Below, one piece after another: positions 1-6,887 of a stretch of DNA of 16,856 bases. The notes beneath the pieces are model-generated. The model was not told the DNA's origin. It searched no databases and saw only the letters and a list, made by a program, of their open reading frames with translations. Each line of letters starts with the position of its first letter. Position 1 is the first letter of the stretch. The translations under genes were made by a program, and so were the position numbers. Source of the stretch: JAWOGN01 sp046496815 (lineage in GTDB: Bacteria; Desulfobacterota; DSM-4660; Desulfatiglandales; Desulfatiglandaceae); contig JAWOGN010000157.1 of the NCBI GenBank assembly GCA_046496815.1, positions 1 to 16,856 of the forward strand, in the 5' to 3' direction.

Positions 1-22
1 AAAGCATGAAGGAGAATCATTG

Positions 23-2158
23 ATGAGCCGGTCACTTGAAGGCGTGTTCAACCCCCGATCCGTTGCCGTGATCGGGGCGTCCGAGGTCCCCGGAAAAGCG
101 GCGGAAAGAAGAACGCGGAGCTTGATCGAGGGAGGCTACAAAGGCGACATTTACCTGATCAACCCCAAACGTTCCGAGCTCTTCGGCAGGACGGCGTATC
201 CCAACATTCTGGCGGTGGAAAGAGACGTGGACCTGGTGATGATCGTGGTTGCGCCCCGGTTCCTTGTGTCGGCGGTTGCCGAGAGCGTCAAAATGGGCGC
301 CAAAGGGATCATCATCATTACCGCGGGTCTTGGGGAAAGCGGTGAAGCGGGAAAAAAGATCGAAGCCCAGATTCTGGCCGAGACGGCCAAGATCGGTGCG
401 TATGTGATCGGCCCCAATTGCAGCGGCATGTTCAGCGCCTCAGCGAGCATGAACCTGCTGGGCGTTCCCCGCCTCCGCAGGGGCGCCGTATCGGTGCTGG
501 CCCAAAGCGGAAATGTCATCGACTCCCTGACCCACTATGCCGGGGTGAGGGGAGCGGGCTTCAGCAAGATCATCAGCCTCGGCAACGCCATCGGTGTCGG
601 CTTTGCCGACTACATCGCCTATCTGAAGGATGATCCGGATACGAAAGCCGTCATGATCTACCTCGAGGGCATCAAGGACGGAAACAGGCTGATCCGGGTG
701 GCCCGGGAAACCGCCAAAGAAAAGCCCGTGATCGCCCTCAAGGTGGGACGATCCAAAGCCGGCGCCAGGGCGGCCGCTTCTCACACGGGATCACTCGCAG
801 GGGATGAACTCATCGCGGACGCCGCATTCCGGCAGGCCGGCATCGTGCGGGTGAGCAATGTGGATGAGCTGTTTGACGTGGCCCACACGTTCAGTACGTG
901 CCCGCTTCCAAAAGGCAATCGCGTGGCCATTCTTTCCGAAGGAGGCGGCGATAACTCCATTGCCGCAGATAACGCGGAAACCCGGGGCATGGCGGTCCCC
1001 GTGCTTTCCAAAGCGACTCAGGAAAAGATCACGCCCTTTCTCTTGGAAGGGATGCCCGCCGCCAACCCCATCGATTACGGAGGCACGGCCGAGGAGAACC
1101 CCCATATGATCACGGAGTGCGTGAGGGTGTGCCTTGAAGACGATCAGGTGGACGGGGTTTACATCACCGGGTTTTTCGGCGGTTTCAAGGAGATTATCGC
1201 CCCCCATGTGGCCGAACTGGAAGAACAGACATCCAGGGACCTGGTAGACCTGGTCAAGACAAAAAAGAAACCGGTTTTTGTGCACACGAGTTTTGCAAGG
1301 GAACCCGTCAAATCACTGGACATCCTGAAAGCGGGCGGCGTCCCGGTGTTCGAGTCCTCTGAACGGACAGCCCGCTGCCTGAGCGCACTGATGAAATTCA
1401 GCCGCAACCGGAAGAAATTCGCAGGCATGGGTCCGATCGAAACAAAGGGGAAAGAACATCCCGTGGTGAAACGCCTTTTCAAGAAGGCTCGCGATGAAGG
1501 GCGGGACAGTCTCCTGGAAACCGAGTCGCGGGATCTCCTGCGACACTATGGGGTGAGCCTGCCCGGGGCCGTGCTGGCCCGAAGCCCTGAAGAAGCCGGT
1601 GAGGGGGCCGCACGGATGGGATTTCCCGTGGCCATGAAGGTGGTGTCTCCCGACATCCTGCACAAGTCGGATGCAGGCGGGGTGAAGCTCAACATTGGCG
1701 ATAAGAAGGCCGCGTCCGAGGCTTACACGGAGATCCTGGACAATGCCTTGAACGTGACGGCTAGGGACCGGGTCGTGGGGGTAATGCTCTCCCCCATGGC
1801 ACCCAAAGGTCAGGAGTGCATTGCCGGCATGATCCGGGACAGGCAATTCGGGCCTGTGATCATGTTCGGGCTGGGGGGAATCTTCGTGGAAATTCTCAAG
1901 GACGTCTCCTTCAGGGTGGCACCCGTGAGCGGGTTGGACATCGATGAGATGATCCGGGAGATCAAGGGATATAAAATCCTTACAGGCATAAGAGGCGAGC
2001 GGCCCAAGGACATCGGGGCGGTCAAAAATATCCTGGCGCGACTGAACCGAATCGCGGTGGACAACCCCGAGATCCAGGAGATCGATCTCAACCCGCTCAT
2101 TGTGCACGAGAAGGGCGTCTCGATTGTCGATTCGAGGGTGATACTTAAGAGCCGGTGA
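23..2158 (+). CDS. Acetate/acyl-CoA ligase, ADP-forming (fused alpha-beta)
   Basis: Predicted cytoplasmic enzyme that interconverts acetyl-CoA (or another acyl-CoA) + ADP + Pi with acid + ATP + CoA; in anaerobes this family makes ATP from acyl-CoA. Domain order: CoA-binding Rossmann-type domain (about residues 5-130, with VAVIGASEVPGKAAERR), two succinyl-CoA-ligase-like domains (about 145-455) and a C-terminal ATP-grasp domain (about 485-705, with FPVAMKVVSPDILHKSDAGG and IMFGLGGIFVEILKD). The motif SHTGSLAG (about 253-260) holds His254, expected to be the phosphorylated histidine. The 711-residue length fits the fused form; no GNAT domain follows, so it is not a Pat-type lysine acetyltransferase. 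Translation could begin at TTG 20, but ATG 23 lies 8 nt after GGAG (11-14) and is preferred. Acid specificity cannot be read from sequence; the neighbouring crotonase suggests acyl-CoA breakdown. The promoter lies outside the window. Confidence 0.9.
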   Translation: MSRSLEGVFNPRSVAVIGASEVPGKAAERRTRSLIEGGYKGDIYLINPKRSELFGRTAYPNILAVERDVDLVMIVVAPRFLVSAVAESVKMGAKGIIIITAGLGESGEAGKKIEAQILAETAKIGAYVIGPNCSGMFSASASMNLLGVPRLRRGAVSVLAQSGNVIDSLTHYAGVRGAGFSKIISLGNAIGVGFADYIAYLKDDPDTKAVMIYLEGIKDGNRLIRVARETAKEKPVIALKVGRSKAGARAAASHTGSLAGDELIADAAFRQAGIVRVSNVDELFDVAHTFSTCPLPKGNRVAILSEGGGDNSIAADNAETRGMAVPVLSKATQEKITPFLLEGMPAANPIDYGGTAEENPHMITECVRVCLEDDQVDGVYITGFFGGFKEIIAPHVAELEEQTSRDLVDLVKTKKKPVFVHTSFAREPVKSLDILKAGGVPVFESSERTARCLSALMKFSRNRKKFAGMGPIETKGKEHPVVKRLFKKARDEGRDSLLETESRDLLRHYGVSLPGAVLARSPEEAGEGAARMGFPVAMKVVSPDILHKSDAGGVKLNIGDKKAASEAYTEILDNALNVTARDRVVGVMLSPMAPKGQECIAGMIRDRQFGPVIMFGLGGIFVEILKDVSFRVAPVSGLDIDEMIREIKGYKILTGIRGERPKDIGAVKNILARLNRIAVDNPEIQEIDLNPLIVHEKGVSIVDSRVILKSR

Positions 2159-2160
2159 TC

Positions 2161-2197
2161 AGTAAGCAGTAAGCAGTAGGGAGTAGGGAGTAGGCAG
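2161..2197. repeat. Heptanucleotide tandem repeat
   Basis: Five consecutive 7-nt units immediately follow the ligase stop codon: AGTAAGC, AGTAAGC, AGTAGGG, AGTAGGG, AGTAGGC, then a partial AG. The period is exactly 7 with drift only at unit positions 5 and 7. This resembles the short heptamer repeats found between genes in some bacteria. Copy number may vary between strains through slippage (inference). Confidence 0.8.
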
Positions 2198-2300
2198 GGG
2201 AAGACTTCGAGCAAGGCTAGGTTTTGGCTGTGCCGTTTTTTGAGGATGGTGGAAACCTCTCGCTTTCAGGCGAAGAACGTTTTCAGTTCTCGCGAAGCGA

Positions 2301-2380
2301 CGTGTCATTCCGGCGAAAGCCGGAATCCAGTGAATGCGGTGCTTGGAATGTCTGGATGCCGGATCGAGCCCGGCATGACG
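2301..2380. repeat. REP/MITE-like palindromic intergenic element
   Basis: The left arm reads GTCATTCCGGCGAAAGCCGG followed by AATCCAG (2304-2330) and contains a perfect TCCGGC-GAAA-GCCGGA hairpin. The right arm (2352-2380) reads CTGGATGCCGG ... CCCGGCATGACG and is the imperfect reverse complement of the left. The whole element can fold into a two-armed structure of about 80 nt. The GTCATTCC(G/C)GCGAAAGC(C/G)GGAATCCAG type is a widely dispersed proteobacterial intergenic repeat. It has no coding capacity of its own and would be mobilised, if at all, by a transposase encoded elsewhere. Confidence 0.8.
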
Positions 2381-2406
2381 GTCGGGGCGGCTTGGTCAGA
2401 GAAACA

Positions 2407-2471
2407 GTTGATGTTAATCAACCCTCTGAGAACCCCTCGTCTTGGGGACGACGGGGGTTGAGTCGGTTTTT
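2407..2471 (+). promoter_or_regulatory. Overlapping inverted repeats upstream of enoyl-CoA hydratase
   Basis: GTTGAT (2407-2412) and ATCAAC (2417-2422) form a compact palindrome with a GTTA centre. TCAACCC (2418-2424) is also complementary to GGGTTGA (2455-2461), enclosing a further hairpin AACCCC-TCGTC / GACGA-CG-GGGGTT (2431-2459). A T5 run follows at 2467-2471. ATCAAC can therefore pair upstream or downstream but not both. This could be an operator, an attenuator, a weak terminator after the ligase gene, or a remnant of repeat DNA; the sequence does not decide. Confidence 0.35.
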
Positions 2472-2508
2472 GATAAAGAGGCGCACGTCACGCAAAAGGG
2501 GAAGCATT

Positions 2509-3282
2509 ATGGAATTTGAGTGCATTATCTTCGAGAAAAATTTGGAGGATGGAATCGCGGTCATCAAATTGAACCGACCCAAGGTGATGAACGCCATGAA
2601 CAAACAGCTCTGGCTTGATTTTCAGGCGGCCCTGGAAAATGTAAAAAACGATCCGGACATCAAGGTGTTGATCATCACGGGCGAGGGGCGGGCCTTTTCC
2701 ACGGGGGCGGATCTCAAAGAGTCGAAAAACCGGACGGTGGAGCAATACCGGGATTACCTGGTCGAACTCCAGGAAACCTCCCGAAAAATCATTCGATTCG
2801 AGAAACCGACCATCGCCGCCATCAACGGCTATGCCCTGGGCTCAGGATATGAACTGGCGCTGGCCTGCGACATCCGGATCGCCGCCGAAGAGGCTCAGAT
2901 CGGCTCTCCGGAGGCCAGGGTGACCTCCTCAGTGACCGGCGGCGCCATGCGGCTCGTGCAGGACCTGATCGGTCCCGGCAAGGCAAAAGAGCTCCTTTTC
3001 ACGGCCGAGTATATTGACGGGAAAGAGGCTGAACGGATCGGCCTGGTGAACCGGGCGGTCCCCCTGGCCGGGCTCATGGAAGCGGCCCGGAAAATGGCCG
3101 CAAAGATTGCCGAAAACTCCGCCTTTTCCCTCACCATGATCAAGCGCGGACTGAATATGGCGCGGGGCGAGGTAAGTTTGGAGGCCTTGATGGATTTCGA
3201 GCTCGAGGCGTGCCTGGCCTGCGTGTTCACCAAGGAAAGGGAGGCGTCCCTGAAAGCCTTCGAGGATAGAAAAAAGGACTGA
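2509..3282 (+). CDS. Enoyl-CoA hydratase/isomerase (crotonase family)
   Basis: Soluble 257-residue crotonase-fold protein, the usual length for the family; expected to hydrate a trans-2-enoyl-CoA to 3-hydroxyacyl-CoA. Start ATG 2509 follows a purine-rich GGGGAAG (2498-2504) and gives the standard N-terminus. FSTGADLKES (about 63-72) is the oxyanion-hole and CoA-binding segment. NGYALGSGYELALACD (106-121) carries Glu115, and GSPE (132-135) carries Glu135. Their 20-residue spacing matches the two catalytic glutamates of mitochondrial enoyl-CoA hydratase (Glu144 and Glu164). The usual GGG before the first Glu is GSG, and the usual PGxGGT segment reads TSSVTGGA, so this is a divergent subgroup and the substrate is uncertain. 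The upstream acyl-CoA ligase suggests a shared acyl-CoA route, but a 350-nt spacer separates them. Confidence 0.9.
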   Translation: MEFECIIFEKNLEDGIAVIKLNRPKVMNAMNKQLWLDFQAALENVKNDPDIKVLIITGEGRAFSTGADLKESKNRTVEQYRDYLVELQETSRKIIRFEKPTIAAINGYALGSGYELALACDIRIAAEEAQIGSPEARVTSSVTGGAMRLVQDLIGPGKAKELLFTAEYIDGKEAERIGLVNRAVPLAGLMEAARKMAAKIAENSAFSLTMIKRGLNMARGEVSLEALMDFELEACLACVFTKEREASLKAFEDRKKD

Positions 3283-3332
3283 AAACAACTCCAAACAACC
3301 GCTCCCCGGCGGCCCTCAGAAAGGAGACACAA

Positions 3333-4907
3333 ATGGGCCGGTGTGACTTCACCGAGGAAGATCTCGCACAGATACGCCGTCATGGTCTGACGCCGGATAC
3401 GGTAAAAAAGCAGGTACGCCTGTTCAAAGCGCCGCCGCCGTATCTAAAACTTCTGGCGCCTTGCACACACGGCGACGGCATTCGGCGGATCGACCCAAAA
3501 GACATCCGGGATCTGACGAAAGCCTATGAGCGGGAAGCTGAAAAAGGCCGCTGCTTGAAATTTGTTCCCGCCTCAGGCGCCGCATCCCGGATGTTTAGAA
3601 CGCTTCTTAAGTTCTTGAACCGACAGGAGCAAATCCTCAGGGAATCGATCTTCGAACACGCCGAAAGGGGAGACACCGAGGCAAAGGAGCTCCTCAGATT
3701 CATGAACGGGATAAAGCAATTTGCATTCCTGGAAGATCTCGAGTCCGTGATGTCGGCGCACGGGCTCAATCCGGAGGCGCTCCGACAGGAAGGCCGGTTC
3801 ACCGAAATTCTCCGGTTTCTTCTGACGGAAACCGGGCTGAATTACAGCAATCTTCCCAAGGGACTGCTCAAATTTCACACATACCCGGACGGAAGTCGTA
3901 CCGCATTTGAAGAGCACCTGGTTGAAGCGGTCCATTACTTAACCGATCAGCAAAAAACCTGTTCTTGTCACTTTACCGTGTCGCAGGAACACCTGAAGGC
4001 TTTCCGAGAACTTCTCAAAAAACGGAAACCCACTTATGAAAAAAGATACCGGATCTCATTTCAGGTGGACTTTTCTTCCCAAAAAAAATCCACCGACACC
4101 CTTGCCGTTGACTTGGGGAACCGACCGTTTCGAAAGGAAAACGGCCGGCTTTTATTCCGGCCCGGGGGCCACGGTGCGCTCTTAGATAACTTGAATGACC
4201 TGAAAGGCGATATTGTTTTCATAAAAAACATAGACAATGTGGCCTGCGACCGACTGAACGCCTCCACGATTCTTTGGAAGAAGATCCTCGGCGGGTACCT
4301 CGTTCACATACAGAAACACGTATTCGAATTCGTGCAGCGCCTGGCATTGGGGGATGTAACAAAACAATTTCTGGATCAAGTTCAGGAGTTTATGAGGGAG
4401 GAACTTCACCTTGCCGTTTCATATTCCACCGGCGATGCCGCCCCTGAGGAAATACAAGCGATGCTCTTAGAAAAACTGAACCGGCCCATACGGGTGTGCG
4501 GGATGGTAAGAAATGTGGGGGAACCGGGCGGAGGACCGTTTTGGGTAAAGGGGCCGGACGGCGAAAGAACGCCTCAGATCGTGGAAACAGCGCAGGTGGA
4601 TCCCGATTCCAAGACACAGCAGGCCATTCTGGCTCAATCAACGCACTTTAACTCTGTGGATCTTGTCTGTGGTGTCCGCGACCGGCAAGGGAGCCCGTTC
4701 GACCTCCGCAATTATGTGGATCCCAAGGCGGTGTTCATCTCAAGAAAGTCGGAAGGAGGCAAAGCGTTGAAAGCCCTGGAACATCCGGGATTGTGGAATG
4801 GCGCCATGGCCGGGTGGATCACCTGCTTCGTGGAGGTGCCCGACATCACGTTCAACCCCGTCAAAACCGTCAACGATCTGCTTCGAAACGCGCATCAGCC
4901 CGAATAG
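3333..4907 (+). CDS. DUF4301 family protein, possible nucleotidyltransferase fold
   Basis: A 524-residue soluble protein of a conserved family with no established function. ATG 3333 lies 6 nt after AAGGAG (3321-3326). Family hallmarks are visible: FTEEDLAQI (6-14), KFVPASGAASRMFRTLL (76-92), PKGLLKFHTYPDG (175-187), RPGGHGALLDNLNDLKGDIV (276-295), FIKNIDNV (296-303), and near the C-terminus HPGLWNGAMAGW and FNPVKTVNDLLR. The PGGHG...LNDL...IKNIDN arrangement resembles the GHGD...NIDNL region of UDP-sugar pyrophosphorylases, and the Gly/Ala-rich ASGAASRMF could be the nucleotide-binding loop; this link is my inference. No signal peptide or membrane segment is seen. It lies 50 nt after the hydratase and 36 nt before yhhQ, with no functional tie evident. 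Confidence 0.85.
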   Translation: MGRCDFTEEDLAQIRRHGLTPDTVKKQVRLFKAPPPYLKLLAPCTHGDGIRRIDPKDIRDLTKAYEREAEKGRCLKFVPASGAASRMFRTLLKFLNRQEQILRESIFEHAERGDTEAKELLRFMNGIKQFAFLEDLESVMSAHGLNPEALRQEGRFTEILRFLLTETGLNYSNLPKGLLKFHTYPDGSRTAFEEHLVEAVHYLTDQQKTCSCHFTVSQEHLKAFRELLKKRKPTYEKRYRISFQVDFSSQKKSTDTLAVDLGNRPFRKENGRLLFRPGGHGALLDNLNDLKGDIVFIKNIDNVACDRLNASTILWKKILGGYLVHIQKHVFEFVQRLALGDVTKQFLDQVQEFMREELHLAVSYSTGDAAPEEIQAMLLEKLNRPIRVCGMVRNVGEPGGGPFWVKGPDGERTPQIVETAQVDPDSKTQQAILAQSTHFNSVDLVCGVRDRQGSPFDLRNYVDPKAVFISRKSEGGKALKALEHPGLWNGAMAGWITCFVEVPDITFNPVKTVNDLLRNAHQPE

Positions 4908-4943
4908 GGCCCCGCCCAAAACCCATTGGTTTGACAGCGATTC

Positions 4944-5657
4944 ATGAACACAAACCCAATCCGCGAAGACGCCTCGGGAGATGCGGGCCGATATTCCCAC
5001 CTGTTTTTGATCGTGGCCGCGCTTTTCATAACGTGCCTGATCACGGCGAATATTGTGTCCGTGAAACTGGTGAACCTTTTCGGATGGGTCCTGCCGGCGG
5101 GCGTCCTCATCTTCCCCGTCAGTTACATTGTCGGGGATCTCCTGACGGAAGTCTACGGCTACAAAACGGCGAGACGGGTGATATGGCTGGGCTTTTTTTG
5201 CAACCTGATTGTCGTCCTGGGCATTTGGCTGGGCAAGGTCCTTCCCCCTGCGTCATTCTGGCTGGGACAGGCCGCCTACGACCTGATCTTGGGTTACACG
5301 CCGCGTCTATTGGCGGCCTCCTTCCTGGCCTATCTTCTCGGAGAATTCCTCAACGCATTTGTCATGGCCAAAATGAAGGTCGCAACCAAAGGCCGATGGC
5401 TGTGGGCACGCACCATCGGATCTACGCTGGTGGGAGAAGGAGTCGATTCATTCATTTTTATCAGCCTTGCCTTCGGGGGCGTGATCCCCTTAAATTCACT
5501 CGCACGGGCCATTGTAACCCAATGGATCTTTAAATCCTGCTACGAAGCGGCGGCGACACCCGTGACATACCTGGCGGTGCGTACTCTCAAACAGCGGGAA
5601 GGCCTCGATGTGTTTGATTTCAATACGCGCTTCAATCCCTTATCGTTCAAAAAATAA
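4944..5657 (+). CDS. yhhQ: Queuosine precursor transporter (YhhQ/VUT family)
   Basis: Inner-membrane protein of 237 residues, matching the family length. It is expected to import queuosine precursors (preQ0/preQ1) for tRNA modification. About six hydrophobic helices are seen near residues 18-38, 48-68, 79-99, 122-142, 160-182 and 186-213. Family motifs are TANIVSVKLV (34-43), PVSYIVGDLLTEVYGYKTAR (58-77), LGEFLNAF (132-139) and STLVGEGVDSFIF (160-172). The polar loop GDLLTEVYGY is the most characteristic. The ATG is used because it gives the correct N-terminus, but no convincing Shine-Dalgarno sequence precedes it. I looked for a preQ1 riboswitch in the 36-nt gap and found none. No other queuosine gene is in the window, so the substrate rests on family membership alone. 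Confidence 0.9.
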   Translation: MNTNPIREDASGDAGRYSHLFLIVAALFITCLITANIVSVKLVNLFGWVLPAGVLIFPVSYIVGDLLTEVYGYKTARRVIWLGFFCNLIVVLGIWLGKVLPPASFWLGQAAYDLILGYTPRLLAASFLAYLLGEFLNAFVMAKMKVATKGRWLWARTIGSTLVGEGVDSFIFISLAFGGVIPLNSLARAIVTQWIFKSCYEAAATPVTYLAVRTLKQREGLDVFDFNTRFNPLSFKK

Positions 5658-5696
5658 TGGCCACGGTTGCGCGGGTATAACCGCTGAACCTTAAAC

Positions 5697-6842
5697 GTGG
5701 AACGGATTCGTTTGGGAATGAATTATTTGAACAATACACCGGTCGGCCCGATCCGTGATCGGCTCATTCAATGGTATGAGACGCATCACCGTCAACTGCC
5801 CTGGCGTGAGACAAAAGATCCCTATCCCATCTGGGTTTCAGAAGTGATGCTTCAACAAACCCAGGTGAAAACCGTGCTCCCGTATTACCGTGAATTCCTG
5901 TCCGTTTTCCCGGATATCCCGCATTTGGCCGACGCCGATCTGCAAGACGTTCTCCGCGTCTGGGAGGGGCTCGGCTACTATGCCCGGGCCCGCCATTTGC
6001 ATCAGGCCGCCCGGTTAATCCGTGAGGAGTACCACGGCCGAATCCCCGACACTTGGAGCGAGTTCCGGAGACTGCCCGGTGTGGGAGACTACATTGCAGC
6101 GGCCGTCCTCAGCATGGCTTTTGAAAAACCTCATGCCGTTGTGGACGGCAACGTAAAGCGTTTCCTTGCCCGCCTGCTCAAAATCGGTTCACCCGTCAAC
6201 GCATCCGTCTCTGCAAGGGCCTTCAAGAGCGCATCCGGCGAACTCATGGATCCGCTTCGACCCGGCATTTTCAACCAGGCAATGATGGAACTGGGGGCAC
6301 TGGTTTGCAAACCTCAAAACCCCCACTGCGACCGCTGTCCCCTCGACGCCTTTTGCCGGGCATATCAGTCCCGCGAGGTGGATGCGTATCCGAAACGGGC
6401 AAAATCCAAACCGATTCCTCACTACCGAATTGCAGTGGGTGTTGTTCGCAAAGCCAATCGATATTTGATAACCCGAAGAAAGCCTGAAGGATTATTGGGG
6501 GGATTATGGGAATTTCCAGGTGGCAAAATCGGCGCCCGGGAGCGGGCCGAAACGGCATGTATCAGAGAAATCATGGAGGAGGTCAATCTCTGCGTCGAAA
6601 TCAAATCCCATGTCACCCACGTGAAACACGCCTATACGCATTTCAAAATTTCTGCGGATGTGTTCCTCTGCAGCTATATCTCAGGGGAGGTGAAGCTGAA
6701 CGGACCGGTGGATTATCGCTGGATCCCCCTTGAGGATATGGACCGGTATCCATTCCCAAAGGCCAATCGAAAATTCATCCCGGCCCTCATTCAGCTCGTC
6801 CAAAATCCCTCATCTGAAATGCACTCCGTGGACGAGAATTGA
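5697..6842 (+). CDS. mutY: A/G-specific adenine DNA glycosylase MutY with Nudix-type C-terminal domain
   Basis: Removes adenine mispaired with 8-oxoguanine in base-excision repair. Numbering from GTG 5697: Glu49 in VSEVMLQQTQV (general acid), HhH motif LPGVGDYIAAAVLSMAF (126-142), Asp150 in VVDGNVKR (catalytic), and the [4Fe-4S] cysteines 204, 211, 214 and 220 in C-x6-C-x2-C-x5-C. The C-terminal domain (about 243-365) is Nudix-like and should recognise 8-oxoG. Its box reads G276-x5-E282-x7-R290E291-x2-E294E295, nearly complete except that the final Gly is Asn297. Length 381 suits the family. The start is uncertain: GTG 5697 gives the longest form, ATG 5718 trims 7 residues, and neither has a clear ribosome-binding site. 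It is convergent with uvrA, 45 nt apart. Confidence 0.93.
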   Translation: MERIRLGMNYLNNTPVGPIRDRLIQWYETHHRQLPWRETKDPYPIWVSEVMLQQTQVKTVLPYYREFLSVFPDIPHLADADLQDVLRVWEGLGYYARARHLHQAARLIREEYHGRIPDTWSEFRRLPGVGDYIAAAVLSMAFEKPHAVVDGNVKRFLARLLKIGSPVNASVSARAFKSASGELMDPLRPGIFNQAMMELGALVCKPQNPHCDRCPLDAFCRAYQSREVDAYPKRAKSKPIPHYRIAVGVVRKANRYLITRRKPEGLLGGLWEFPGGKIGARERAETACIREIMEEVNLCVEIKSHVTHVKHAYTHFKISADVFLCSYISGEVKLNGPVDYRWIPLEDMDRYPFPKANRKFIPALIQLVQNPSSEMHSVDEN

Positions 6843-6850
6843 ACCTTGAA

Positions 6851-6867
6851 TCCCGATTTCATCGGGA
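6851..6867. terminator. Hairpin between convergent mutY and uvrA
   Basis: Perfect 7-bp inverted repeat TCCCGAT-TTC-ATCGGGA in the 45-nt gap between two convergent stop codons. The position suits a bidirectional terminator, but there is no proper T-run on either side, so intrinsic termination would be weak. Flanking sequence has TTGAACC/CTGAACC-like heptamers (6840-6886), so it may instead be repeat DNA. Confidence 0.4.
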
Positions 6868-6887
6868 AACCTTTGAACCCTGAACGG

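Larger units (their letters stand above)
2159..2508. other. 350-nt repeat-rich intergenic spacer
   Basis: Gap between the acyl-CoA ligase and the enoyl-CoA hydratase. It holds a 7-nt tandem repeat (2161-2197), a REP/MITE-like palindromic element (2301-2380) and a cluster of inverted repeats with a short T-run (2407-2471). An open frame extends from the hydratase back through this spacer to 2224, but it runs through the repeats, has no family-like sequence, and is judged non-coding. No clear -35/-10 promoter was found, although one for the hydratase would be expected here. Confidence 0.6.

Noticed and set aside
1313..2107. 264-codon minus-strand open frame opposite the acyl-CoA ligase
   Set aside because: Shadow of the conserved ATP-grasp region; composition rich in His/Pro and no known pattern.
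2161..2197. CRISPR-like array
   Set aside because: The repeat unit is 7 nt with no spacers and no cas genes nearby; it is a simple tandem repeat.
2224..2508. 95-codon N-terminal extension of the enoyl-CoA hydratase
   Set aside because: It runs through the REP-like element and inverted repeats; the family starts near ATG 2509, which has its own purine-rich site.
4908..4943. Possible preQ1 riboswitch upstream of the queuosine precursor transporter
   Set aside because: The gap is only 36 nt and lacks the C-rich loop and A-rich tail of preQ1 aptamers; the TTGACA at 4931 is too close to the ATG to be its -35 box.
4793..5533. 246-codon plus-strand open frame overlapping the end of the DUF4301 gene and most of yhhQ
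   Set aside because: Out of frame with two well-recognised proteins; its translation is rich in Arg/Pro/Gly/His and has no family-like pattern.
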